Below, in pieces: positions 46,435 through 53,579 of a DNA stretch of 64,000 nt. The DNA is from Chryseobacterium sediminis (lineage in GTDB: Bacteria; Bacteroidota; Bacteroidia; Flavobacteriales; Weeksellaceae): positions 2,287,937-2,351,936 of the forward strand of contig NZ_VUNZ01000001.1 of NCBI RefSeq assembly GCF_008386505.1, given 5' to 3'. The position numbers were made by a program, and so were the translations under genes. The notes beneath the pieces were generated by a model. That model ran no database searches. It had not been told where the DNA came from and worked only from the letters and a program-made list of their open reading frames with translations. Within the stretch, counting starts at the first letter, position 1; each line of letters begins with the position of its first letter.

Positions 46435-46581
46435 ATGAAAAAATCATTTTTCAGGCTGCTGAATGCAGTTAATAAAAAGATTCTCCCGAAGCTTAGTAAG
46501 AAGGATCCTAATCAATTGACGAAAGTTGAAAAAGGTATTCTGGCGTATCGTTATTTTGTGCTGGTGAATTCATTAGATTGA
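46435..46581 (+). CDS. Small conserved 48-residue protein
   Basis: The peptide MKKSFFRLLNAVNKKILP with the ending AYRYFVLVNSLD resembles short basic proteins conserved in Flavobacteriia and sometimes named SsrA-binding protein in databases; that name is not supported by length, since true SmpB is about 150 residues. I prefer the ATG at 46435 to one 15 codons upstream because similarity starts with MKK. The function is unknown. Confidence 0.65.
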   Translation: MKKSFFRLLNAVNKKILPKLSKKDPNQLTKVEKGILAYRYFVLVNSLD

Positions 46582-46590
46582 TTTTATTTT

Positions 46591-46760
46591 CCCACGGATT
46601 GCACAGATTTTCACAAATGTTTATGTATATCTTTTGGAAAAAGCAAATGCGCTAGTTCTTTTGACATGGCTCTTGCTTTAAGGCGCAAGGATTTTATCTC
46701 TCGCTAATTTTGCTGATTACGCAGATAATAAAAATCTGTGCAATTCGTGTGATCTGTGGG
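46591..46760. repeat. 170-bp inverted-repeat element
   Basis: The left end CCCACGGATTGCACAGATTT is matched by the reverse complement of the right end (AAATCTGTGCAATTCGTGTG then ATCTGTGGG). The inside contains AAGGCGCAAGGATTTTATC, a fragment of the other repeat family. No ORF. The remaining 46761-46968 is AT-rich with nothing recognisable. Confidence 0.65.
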
Positions 46761-46968
46761 AATACTATATTCCTCTTTTTTCAACCATTAAGAAAAATGA
46801 AGATTGTAAGAATAATTAAGTTTTATGTTTAATGAAAAGCAAAGCGTGCCACTAAACAAAATAACTTTAACTATTTCCCTTAATGCCCTTTAAAACTTAA
46901 ATAATCTTAATGGTTCAAATTCTTTTTAGTTTTCAAAACAAATTTATTTTTCAATCCTAAAATAAAAA

Positions 46969-46993
46969 AGCGCTTCAAATAAATTGAAGCGCT
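46969..46993 (-). terminator. Terminator of the deoxyhypusine-synthase-like gene
   Basis: AGCGCTTCAA and TTGAAGCGCT with a 5-nt loop and a T-run on the minus strand. Confidence 0.9.
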
Positions 46994-47023
46994 CTATTGT
47001 AATCTCTGATGAGAGTTTTATTC

Positions 47024-47998
47024 TTATGCGTTTTCTAAGATATAAGAGAACATCAATGGCGCACAGATAGTTGCATCACTTTCAACGATAAATTTCGGTG
47101 TAGTGATATCAAGCTTACCCCAAGTGATTTTCTCATTTGGAACTGCTCCTGAATATGAACCGTAAGATGTTGTAGAGTCAGAAATCTGGCAGAAATAAGA
47201 CCAGAAAGGAATGTCATGCATTTCCATATCCTGATATAGCATTGGTACTACACAGATAGGGAAATCTCCTGCGATACCTCCACCAATCTGGAAGAATCCA
47301 ACTCCTTTTCCTCCTGAATTTTTAGTATACCAGTCAGCAAGGTAAGTCATATATTCAATCCCTGATTTCATTGTAGTCGCTTTAAGCTCTCCTTTGATAC
47401 AGTAAGAAGCGAAGATGTTACCCATTGTAGAGTCTTCCCATCCTGGTACTACGATTGGTAAGTTTGCCTCTGCTGCTGCAATCATCCAAGAGTTTTCTCT
47501 AGGAATTTCATAATACTGCTCCAAAACTCCTGAAAGGATCATTTTGTACATAAATTCGTGAGGGAAATATCTTTCTCCTTTAGCTTCAGCATCTTTCCAG
47601 ATCTCAACGATATGTTTTTGTAATCTTCTGAAAGCTTCTTCTTCAGGGATACAAGTATCTGTAACTCTGTTTAGACCTCTTTCTAAAAGATCCCACTCAT
47701 CCTGAGCAGTCAGATCTCTGTAATGAGGAACTCTTTCATAGTGAGAGTGTGCTACAAGGTTCATTAAATCTTCTTCAAGGTTGGCACCTGTACAAGAGAT
47801 AAAATCTACTTTTCCCTGACGGATCATTTCAGCAAGAATCTTCCCTAATTCAGCAGTAGACATTGCTCCTGCCAAAGTAATCATCATTTTCCCGCCATCT
47901 TTAAGATGTGCAACATATCCTTTAGAAGCATCCACCAATGCAGCTGCGTTGAAGTGCAGGTAATACTTTTCTATGAATTCAGTTATCGGTTTGCTCAT
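47024..47998 (-). CDS. Deoxyhypusine synthase family protein
   Basis: A 324-residue enzyme. It shares with eukaryotic deoxyhypusine synthase the NAD-binding TLAGAMSTAELG, SCTGANLEEDL, and the spermidine/catalytic region SGAVPNEKITWGKLD with the active-site lysine K295. Bacteria lack eIF5A, so the reaction must differ; bacterial members can make homospermidine from putrescine and spermidine. The TATCTTTG promoter lies 14 nt before the ATG at 47998; a longer in-frame extension reaching upstream of this promoter is excluded. It is monocistronic. Confidence 0.9.
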   Translation of the reverse strand: MSKPITEFIEKYYLHFNAAALVDASKGYVAHLKDGGKMMITLAGAMSTAELGKILAEMIRQGKVDFISCTGANLEEDLMNLVAHSHYERVPHYRDLTAQDEWDLLERGLNRVTDTCIPEEEAFRRLQKHIVEIWKDAEAKGERYFPHEFMYKMILSGVLEQYYEIPRENSWMIAAAEANLPIVVPGWEDSTMGNIFASYCIKGELKATTMKSGIEYMTYLADWYTKNSGGKGVGFFQIGGGIAGDFPICVVPMLYQDMEMHDIPFWSYFCQISDSTTSYGSYSGAVPNEKITWGKLDITTPKFIVESDATICAPLMFSYILENA

Positions 47999-48012
47999 TT
48001 TTTTAATTTTTG

Positions 48013-48045
48013 CAAAGATAAAACTTAAAAACGGAATGCAGTCAA
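48013..48045 (-). promoter_or_regulatory. Promoter of the deoxyhypusine-synthase-like gene
   Basis: TTG (48043-48045), 22 bp, TATCTTTG (48013-48020) on the minus strand, within the accepted spacing. Confidence 0.65.
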
Positions 48046-48113
48046 GGCACTTGAAGAAAGTGTAACAGGGGAGTCTTTTTTTATCATTTGTTAAATGTAA
48101 AGGTATAAGTTGT

Positions 48114-48354
48114 GGGAAAACGCAAGGGCGCAAAGGATTTTAAAACTTTGTGAATATTGTAAGGCGCAAGAACATTTCGACTTGCTCAATGTAAGATTTT
48201 CAGCAAGGGAAAGCATCATTTTTGCACAAATTGTATAGATTTTTATTTTATATTATCCGAAAAATCAACATACTATAAAAAACAAATTATACACGATAAA
48301 ATCCTTGCGCCTTAAAGCATTTAGTATATGAAAATCTTGTGTCTTTGCGTTTCC
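48114..48354. repeat. Dispersed MITE-like repeat, copy D (241 bp)
   Basis: The ends GGGAAAACGCAAGGGCGC (48114-48131) and TGTGTCTTTGCGTTTCC (about 48338-48354) are imperfect inverted repeats. The inside shares a 60-bp segment in inverted orientation with copy B. No ORF. Confidence 0.7.
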
Positions 48355-48378
48355 AAAACAGTTGATGCTAATAAAATA

Positions 48379-48407
48379 GAAAGCGCAGCTAAATAAGCCA
48401 CGCTTTC
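48379..48407 (-). terminator. Terminator of the Gre-like gene
   Basis: GAAAGCG/CGCTTTC with an inner GCT/AGC pair. Confidence 0.7.
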
Positions 48408-48440
48408 AATTATAATTTAACTTAATAATTCAATATCTAT

Positions 48441-48821
48441 TTATCCTTCCCAGGCTTCCACTTTCAGGATCTCAATTTTTCTTTCACCATCTTTGAAGGG
48501 CCAATTGATAATATCCCCTACTTTATATCCTACTACTGCAAGGGCAACATCTGATAGAATGGAATGCTTATTCTTTTTAAGTTTTGCTTTAGTAGATGGC
48601 ACAAAAATATATTCATGCTCAAAATCTAAAGTATGGTCCTTCAATGTCACTTTCCTTTCAACGGTTACAATATCCGCAGGCAGATCTCTTCTCAATACCT
48701 GTTTTGCATTTCTAAGTTCTTCTGTAAGTCTTTTTTCTTCTCCGATGCTCACTTTTTTCCTTCTGAGTGTATCTTTTATAGCATCATAAATTCCGGTGGT
48801 TACAATAATATGATTGGACAT
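48441..48821 (-). CDS. GreA/GreB family elongation factor-like protein
   Basis: A 126-residue protein. The C-terminal FKBP-like Gre domain is present (SILSDVALAVVGYKVGDIINWPF, with the final IEILKVEAW). The N-terminal part (about 1-50) is a single helix-rich arm shorter than the full coiled coil of GreA (about 75 residues), which resembles Rnk-type proteins. It binds in the RNA polymerase secondary channel and modulates transcription; whether it can stimulate cleavage needs the two acidic residues at the tip, which I cannot confirm. Its upstream region holds two hairpins. Confidence 0.75.
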   Translation of the reverse strand: MSNHIIVTTGIYDAIKDTLRRKKVSIGEEKRLTEELRNAKQVLRRDLPADIVTVERKVTLKDHTLDFEHEYIFVPSTKAKLKKNKHSILSDVALAVVGYKVGDIINWPFKDGERKIEILKVEAWEG

Positions 48822-48945
48822 TTTGTTCTTTTTTTAAAAAATTAAATGCAGTTATTCCCTATCGATCCAATGTAGAATCCAGGCATATAACAGCCTTCTT
48901 CTATAGAAAACCGCAAAAAAGCAATAAATAAAATCCGGAATGATT

Positions 48946-49079
48946 CCCTGTCTTGGATCCTGACAGGGCTTAATTGATAAAGTCCTTAGAACTTTTCAGA
49001 AAAGAATCTGTGTGTAGATAAAGTAATGACAGCAACAATCCTGATTGCCTGCGTTCTGCTGATAAAGAGATTGTTGCTG
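48946..49079. other. Two hairpins in an otherwise empty intergenic region
   Basis: CCCTGTC/GACAGGG (48946-48952, 48962-48968) with a 9-nt loop, and CAGCAACAATC/GATTGTTGCTG (49030-49040, 49069-49079) with a 28-nt loop. They lie within the 300 bp between the barrel gene stop and the Gre-like gene start. The second could be a weak terminator for the barrel gene. Otherwise the stretch is empty of ORFs. Confidence 0.5.
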
Positions 49080-49121
49080 CCATTATTATGAGATTATTCG
49101 TAATCCTTACAAATATAGCAT

Positions 49122-49766
49122 TTAAAAACGGAATGTAGCTGCTGCACTCAAAGAAACTCGTGTTAAACCTTCTTTCTGATCCTCACCAAGATCAACTGTC
49201 TGCCCATTAACTTTTATTTTGCTCAAAGTTCCTGCGGTAATTCCCAATTTAGGACCTATCATAAAGTTTTTTGAAACTGCATATTGATAGGCTGCCCCCA
49301 GTTCCAGACCAAGATTAGAGCCTGTACCTTTTACTGCTTCTGTTTTTGTAGTGTAGGTAATCACTCCAAGAGATACATCAGCAACAATTTTGTGGTTTGT
49401 AGGTTTGGTGTAGTTGGAGAACATAACGGAAGGTCCAATGAATGTAATATTATCTTTAGTACTTATAGAAGCGGTAACTGTCTGTCCATTCATATTGTAT
49501 CCGCTCAGTACACCGCTGCTGGAAGCATTATAATTGGAAAACTTAGCCCCGATTCCAATATTTTTCACATTATAATACGCGGCAATTTCAAAATGGACTC
49601 CGTTTTTCAATCCTTCAACATAATTTTTTTCTGCTATAGAAAGCCCAGGTGCTGTTTTAGCTACTCTCCATGCATATCCTACAGCCGGTATAATGGTAAT
49701 TTTTTCCTGTGCAAAAGAAAGTAAAGAACTCGAAATAGTTCCCAATAGAATTAGTTTTTTTATCAT
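49122..49766 (-). CDS. Outer-membrane beta-barrel protein (porin-like)
   Basis: A 214-residue protein. Residues 1-19 form a signal peptide (SSSLLSFAQ). Strands with alternating hydrophobics follow (IIPAVGYAWRVAK, HFEIAAYYNVKNIGIGAKFSNY, ITFIGPSVMFSNY, LGLELGAAYQYA, FMIGPKLGITAG), ending RVSLSAAATFRF with a terminal phenylalanine. It fits the general OMP beta-barrel family of Bacteroidota. The ligand or function is unknown. Confidence 0.8.
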   Translation of the reverse strand: MIKKLILLGTISSSLLSFAQEKITIIPAVGYAWRVAKTAPGLSIAEKNYVEGLKNGVHFEIAAYYNVKNIGIGAKFSNYNASSSGVLSGYNMNGQTVTASISTKDNITFIGPSVMFSNYTKPTNHKIVADVSLGVITYTTKTEAVKGTGSNLGLELGAAYQYAVSKNFMIGPKLGITAGTLSKIKVNGQTVDLGEDQKEGLTRVSLSAAATFRF

Positions 49767-49783
49767 GGTTTTAAAGTTTCCGG

Positions 49784-49791
49784 CAAAAATA
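49784..49791 (-). promoter_or_regulatory. -7 box of the barrel gene promoter
   Basis: TATTTTTG on the minus strand, 17 nt before the ATG. Confidence 0.55.
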
Positions 49792-49813
49792 AAATTTTCT
49801 TCGCAGAAACAAG

Positions 49814-50206
49814 CTAAAATTTAAAACGTCTGTTTTCTTTTTTGTCAGAAAGTTTTTTCTTACCATCAAGCCTTTTTTGTTTCTGAGCCCTTGAAGGTTT
49901 GGTTGCAGTTCTTTTCTTTGGAACAATAAGGGCTTTGTTTGCAATATCAATTATTTTTTCGATAGCCTTATTTTTATTCATCAGCTGAGTTCTGCTTTCA
50001 GAAACTGTAAGGAATAAAAAGCCCTCTGCATTGATCCTGTTTTTCAGTTTATCCTGAATCAATATTTTTTCATCATCATTAAATAATTCTGAGGAATCTA
50101 CTTTCCAAAGTACGGTAACAGCAGTCTCCACTTTGTTGACATTCTGCCCTCCTGCTCCACTGCTGCGGGAAGTTTTGAAACTGAGTTCTTTTGAAAAGTC
50201 TTTCAT
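49814..50206 (-). CDS. arfB: Alternative ribosome-rescue factor ArfB
   Basis: A 130-residue peptidyl-tRNA hydrolase. GGQ motif: SSGAGGQNVNKVET (about residues 13-26). The C-terminal basic tail (KKRTATKPSRAQKQKRLDGKK) reaches into the empty mRNA channel and is needed to recognise stalled ribosomes. The preferred start is the ATG at 50206, which gives the family-like MKDFSKELSF. It follows menE by about 40 bp on the same strand and may be read from the same transcript. Confidence 0.9.
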   Translation of the reverse strand: MKDFSKELSFKTSRSSGAGGQNVNKVETAVTVLWKVDSSELFNDDEKILIQDKLKNRINAEGFLFLTVSESRTQLMNKNKAIEKIIDIANKALIVPKKRTATKPSRAQKQKRLDGKKKLSDKKENRRFKF

Positions 50207-50245
50207 AATTTTAAGTTTTTGAGATAATGGCATCAAGAGCCAAGA

Positions 50246-51274
50246 CTATAAATTTACATTTATACTTTTATAGAGTTCTAATCTGCTTACTTTACCGTTG
50301 GGTGTTCTCGGAATTTCATTGATAAAAATAATTTCTTTGGGTTTATGAAAGCTTTTTTCAAATGGGATTTCTGAAATTTTCTTTATTATCTCATCGGATT
50401 TATTTCCTTCTATTATCAGTATCAGTTTCTGACCCAAACTTTCATCCGGAAGTCCGATAAATACAGCTTCATTCGGGATTTCTTTTTTTACTAAAGCTTC
50501 AAGAGCCTCAGGAAAAATTTTTGCTCCTCCTGAATTGATGATATTGTCAATTCTTCCGAGAAATTTAAATTGTTTTTCATTCCTAATATCAACTAAGTCA
50601 TTAGTTTGCAATTCTTCATCATTCACATTAGGCGCAAAGATCTTCAGGCATCCCCGATTATCCAGAGAGATAAATACATTTTCAAAAACGGTGAAATAAT
50701 CTTGCTGTTCCGGCATCAATTGTTTTAAGCCAATATGGGAAAGCGTTTCTGACATTCCATAGGTTTCAAAAATACGGTTTGAAACACTAAGATTCATCTC
50801 TAGAATTTTATTTTTCAGACTTTCTGAAACGGCCGCTCCACCAATGATCAGATTTTTAATCAGATGAAGTTTTTCCAGTGAATTTTCTACCTGAAGAGGA
50901 GTCATAGCACAAAAATCTATTTCTTCTTCTAAGTTTTCAACAGGTTTTAGAGAGGGTTCGGTAATTCTTAACTTCATTCCTCTTTCTATGGAACGGACAA
51001 TCATCATTTTTCCTGAAATGTATTCTACAGGCAGGCAGAGCAATGCAATATTTCCTTTTTTTAATCCCAAAAAATTACAGGTCATAACCGCAGAATTGAT
51101 CATTTTCTTTTTTTCAATTTCAAAGATTTTTGGTACCCCTGTAGAGCCTGAAGTCTGAACATTCACTCCTGTTTTTTCTGAAAACCATTCTTCCAGAAAA
51201 ATTTTCACTTTTTTTTCAAACTCCGTTTGGAACGATAATTTATTAATATTGAGATTATTGAAGTCTATCAGCAT
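50246..51274 (-). CDS. menE: O-succinylbenzoate-CoA ligase-like AMP-binding enzyme
   Basis: A 342-residue adenylate-forming enzyme. Phosphate loop QTSGSTGVPKIFE (about 47-59), YGMSETLSH, FLGRIDNIINSGGAKI and the C-terminal lysine in PRTPNGKVSRLEL are all present. The length is shorter than acyl-CoA synthetases (about 500), as is typical for MenE in Flavobacteriia. It activates o-succinylbenzoate for menaquinone synthesis, matching ndh and the quinol-driven chain. The start is the ATG at 51274; a longer in-frame reading would run into the tRNA gene. Confidence 0.85.
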   Translation of the reverse strand: MLIDFNNLNINKLSFQTEFEKKVKIFLEEWFSEKTGVNVQTSGSTGVPKIFEIEKKKMINSAVMTCNFLGLKKGNIALLCLPVEYISGKMMIVRSIERGMKLRITEPSLKPVENLEEEIDFCAMTPLQVENSLEKLHLIKNLIIGGAAVSESLKNKILEMNLSVSNRIFETYGMSETLSHIGLKQLMPEQQDYFTVFENVFISLDNRGCLKIFAPNVNDEELQTNDLVDIRNEKQFKFLGRIDNIINSGGAKIFPEALEALVKKEIPNEAVFIGLPDESLGQKLILIIEGNKSDEIIKKISEIPFEKSFHKPKEIIFINEIPRTPNGKVSRLELYKSINVNL

Positions 51275-51326
51275 ATTTTCCGTAAATAAAATCCACAGTA
51301 AATTTAAAAAAAAATTCAAAAAGTTC

Positions 51327-51356
51327 TTGTATGTAAAGAAAAAAGCTGTAAATTTG
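51327..51356 (+). promoter_or_regulatory. Promoter of tRNA-Gln copy 1
   Basis: TTG (51327-51329), 19 bp, TAAATTTG (51349-51356). Full consensus match; tRNA starts 18 bp later. Confidence 0.85.
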
Positions 51357-51373
51357 CACCACCAAAATAAAAC

Positions 51374-51444
51374 AGACCTATAGTGTAACGGTAACACTCC
51401 GGTTTTTGGTACCGTCATTCGGGGTTCGAATCCCTGTGGGTCTA
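51374..51444 (+). tRNA. tRNA-Gln (anticodon TTG), copy 1
   Basis: 71 nt without encoded CCA. Acceptor AGACCTA/TGGGTCT (one wobble), D-stem GTG/CAC, anticodon loop TTTTGGT giving TTG, T-stem and loop CGGGG-TTCGAAT-CCCTG. The 27-43 pair at the top of the anticodon stem is C-U, a known tolerable mismatch. It is followed by a terminator. Confidence 0.93.
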
Positions 51445-51445
51445 C

Positions 51446-51470
51446 AAGCCATCCTTTTTAAGGATGGTTT
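51446..51470 (+). terminator. Terminator after tRNA-Gln copy 1
   Basis: CCATCCTT / AAGGATGG with TTT loop, then T-run. Confidence 0.9.
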
Positions 51471-51553
51471 TTGTTTTTATACATACATCAATTGTTATGG
51501 GATTAAAAATCTGTTTTTTTTAAGGTAAACAGCAGAAAATTGAAAGAAGATAT

Positions 51554-51583
51554 TTGTAAATAAGAAAAAAATATATAAATTTG
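51554..51583 (+). promoter_or_regulatory. Promoter of tRNA-Gln copy 2
   Basis: TTG (51554-51556), 19 bp, TAAATTTG (51576-51583); same design as copy 1. Confidence 0.85.
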
Positions 51584-51600
51584 CAACACCAAAATAAAGC

Positions 51601-51671
51601 AGACCTATAGTGTAACGGTAGCACTCCGGTTTTTGGTACCGTCAGTCGGGGTTCGAATCCCTGTGGGTCTA
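51601..51671 (+). tRNA. tRNA-Gln (anticodon TTG), copy 2
   Basis: Same structure as copy 1, with differences only in the D-loop (GGTAGC for GGTAAC) and variable loop (CAGT for CATT). It has its own promoter and terminator and lies 227 bp downstream. Confidence 0.93.
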
Positions 51672-51672
51672 C

Positions 51673-51698
51673 AAACCATCCTTTTTTAAGGATGGTTT
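51673..51698 (+). terminator. Terminator after tRNA-Gln copy 2
   Basis: AAACCATCCTT / AAGGATGGTTT followed by a T-run. Confidence 0.9.
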
Positions 51699-51944
51699 TT
51701 GTTTTTTAGACCCTCTTTTGAAAAAAGCAAAAAGTTGAGTTCATCTGAAAAGAAAAAATGTTCTGTCCTTCACTCTCTAAACTCGATAGTACCGGAAAGC
51801 ATTTTCTAGTTTAATGATCAATCTTTTAAATTAATCTTACAAAGTTGAAGTTTCTATTTTTCAATGCTCATTTTTAAGCAAAAAGAATAATGTGAGATGA
51901 AAAAATAAAGTAAAAAAACTATATAAGTTTTGAGTTACAAAAAA

Positions 51945-51972
51945 ATAAGAGTGAAATTTCTTCCACTCTTAT
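51945..51972 (-). terminator. Terminator of the lipoprotein (pseudo)gene
   Basis: ATAAGAGTG / CACTCTTAT, with a T-run on the minus strand. The stretch 51720-51944 before it has no ORF or repeat that I can name. Confidence 0.85.
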
Positions 51973-52007
51973 ATAATTTGATGATAATTATTAGGGTAAA
52001 TATTAAC

Positions 52008-52343
52008 TTATTTATAAGGCTTTCCTTTACAATACCAATCATGTCTGACAATGGTATCTTTTTTATGAATAGCAAGCATTAAATCTCCCCTTTTCTTAAC
52101 TATAGTATCCCCTTCTTCAACTTCATCGAAGTCTACCATCCAATTATTATGTACCATAATACTAGATTTTTTTCCAGTTATTGGAACAGAACCTCTAATT
52201 TTTATCCATACTTCATTTATATTTGATTCTTCCACAATCAAATTGTATTCATTAAGATAGAAGCCTTGTTTCACATCATTGCAATCAGGTTATCCACATG
52301 AAGACACCAAGATTAAAAAGCTAAAAAAAACAAATATTTTCAT
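52008..52343 (-). pseudogene. Small lipoprotein gene interrupted by an in-frame stop after the lipobox
   Basis: On the minus strand an ATG at 52343 opens MKIFVFFSFLILVSSCG, a clean lipoprotein signal with lipobox VSSC, directly followed by TAA (52292-52290). The same frame then continues without further stops for about 94 codons (PDCNDVKQGFYLNEYNL ... DWYCKGKPYK) to the real stop at 52008. The frame match of signal and body, and the terminator behind it, show one gene broken by a single nonsense codon. A truncated product from an internal GTG (52274) would lack export. The family is unknown. Confidence 0.7.
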
Positions 52344-52581
52344 AATTTAATCTAATTGAAGCCTGTATCCAAAGTTTCTTTTAAACCAATTTCTACTTAG
52401 CCCTATTATCTGATTTCGCTTTTACCTTGAACACAAGAAAATATAATAAAATCAGCCATTAAAATTATCAAAATATTTTTCACCAATAAAAATCTATAGA
52501 TTATTCATTATTTTAAAATGAAGTGGAAGCCTTATAGTAGTTATTTTTCCAGCAACGTATTTCATTTTCCATAAAAATACA

Positions 52582-52606
52582 AAAAGACCTTTTGCAAGGC
52601 CTTTTA
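52582..52606 (-). terminator. Weak terminator of the HdeD gene
   Basis: AAAAGACCTT and AAGGCCTTTT pair with one mismatch and a 4-nt loop. The stretch 52344-52581 before it is AT-rich and holds no ORF or repeat that I can name. Confidence 0.55.
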
Positions 52607-52626
52607 TATTTAGAATTATTCGTTTA

Positions 52627-53259
52627 TTATCTTTTAAGATCATCAATCTCTTCCTGTATCGATTTGATTTTGTCTCTTAATTCCTGACTTACTTTTCCGG
52701 GAATCTTTTTAATCTTTCTTAAATCCAGAGCCAGCATAATGGAAGCTATTCCCATAAAAATAAAGGAAACACCTGTAAGCGTAACTAATGAAATCCCTGT
52801 AAATACCGGATTAAAGATCAGTAAAAGAGAAAAGATAATTCCTCCGACACTGGCAAGGGCTACATTTCCCCAACTCATGATTCTCATACTTTTCAGATCG
52901 AAGGCAAAACCCAGCAGCTGAAAGGAACGAAACAGTAACGTGAATCCTATGACAAACGGAAGCACAGTCATTGAAATCTGAGGATTTGCGATGAGATAAA
53001 CTCCTATTGCCGTAGTTAATAATCCACTTACAAGAAACCAACCCCAGCCCTGCAGGGATTTACTATTCTGTAAGGAAAAGAATATTTCCGTAATTCCCGA
53101 AAATAAAAAGGAAACACTGAAAAAAATAGAAAGTGTAACATACGTTGCAAGTGGCACGCTGAATACATAAAAACCACAGATCAGAAATATAATTCCGAAG
53201 ATTAATGGAATGTACCAATGTTTTACAGTGTTCGTAAGAGTTTGAAATAAATTAGCCAT
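52627..53259 (-). CDS. HdeD family membrane protein (DUF308)
   Basis: A 210-residue protein with six membrane helices arranged as three repeated pairs (IPLIFGIIFLICGFYVFSVP, LSIFFSVSFLFSGITEIFF, GWFLVSGLLTTAIGVYLIANP, TVLPFVIGFTLLFRSFQLLG, ...). HdeD of E. coli is linked to acid resistance. The C-terminal 30 residues form a charged coiled coil (SQELRDKIKSIQEEIDDLKR) not always present in the family. It is monocistronic. Confidence 0.85.
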   Translation of the reverse strand: MANLFQTLTNTVKHWYIPLIFGIIFLICGFYVFSVPLATYVTLSIFFSVSFLFSGITEIFFSLQNSKSLQGWGWFLVSGLLTTAIGVYLIANPQISMTVLPFVIGFTLLFRSFQLLGFAFDLKSMRIMSWGNVALASVGGIIFSLLLIFNPVFTGISLVTLTGVSFIFMGIASIMLALDLRKIKKIPGKVSQELRDKIKSIQEEIDDLKR

Positions 53260-53518
53260 AGGTGTCTTTTTTAGTCCTGCCTACTTTTTGTAACGGTTTT
53301 CGGCTTATCCGCAGGTATTTCAAACAGATTAAAATTTCACCTGAATTTGAAATATAACCTCTTACTAATGTACGAAAAATAACCGCAGAACACAGCATAT
53401 TCTGCGAATTGTTTCCATAAAAAAGAATCAAATAAAGCCAATTTATTCAATTGAGTTCATCTGATACAAAAAACACCCTTCATTTTTCAAAACCTATCAG
53501 GGAAAAATACAGAAACAA
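53260..53518. other. Non-coding stretch before the permease terminator
   Basis: AT-rich intergenic region between the HdeD gene start and the permease terminator. Promoter elements of the HdeD gene should lie at its left end, but no full TTG-N19-TAnnTTTG set is visible. No ORF or repeat found. Confidence 0.4.
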
Positions 53519-53549
53519 AAAAGGTGAAAATTATTTAATTCTCACCTTT
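53519..53549 (-). terminator. Terminator of the amino-acid permease gene
   Basis: AAAGGTGA-AATT and AATT-TCACCTTT with an ATTT-type loop and one mismatch. Confidence 0.85.
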
Positions 53550-53579
53550 CCAAAACATATTTAAATCTGTTTTATATTC

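Noticed and set aside
46435..46581. SsrA-binding protein name for the 48-residue protein
   Set aside because: Far too short for SmpB and lacks its OB-fold motifs; the name is a database carry-over.
47999..48133. 45-residue N-terminal extension of the deoxyhypusine-synthase-like protein
   Set aside because: It crosses the promoter and has no similarity to the family.
51275..51418. N-terminal extension of menE reaching into tRNA-Gln
   Set aside because: It would be translated from the antisense of a tRNA gene; the ATG at 51274 gives a normal MenE.
52290..52298. Single DnaA box in the lipoprotein pseudogene
   Set aside because: One copy inside a coding frame; chance occurrence in AT-rich DNA is likely.
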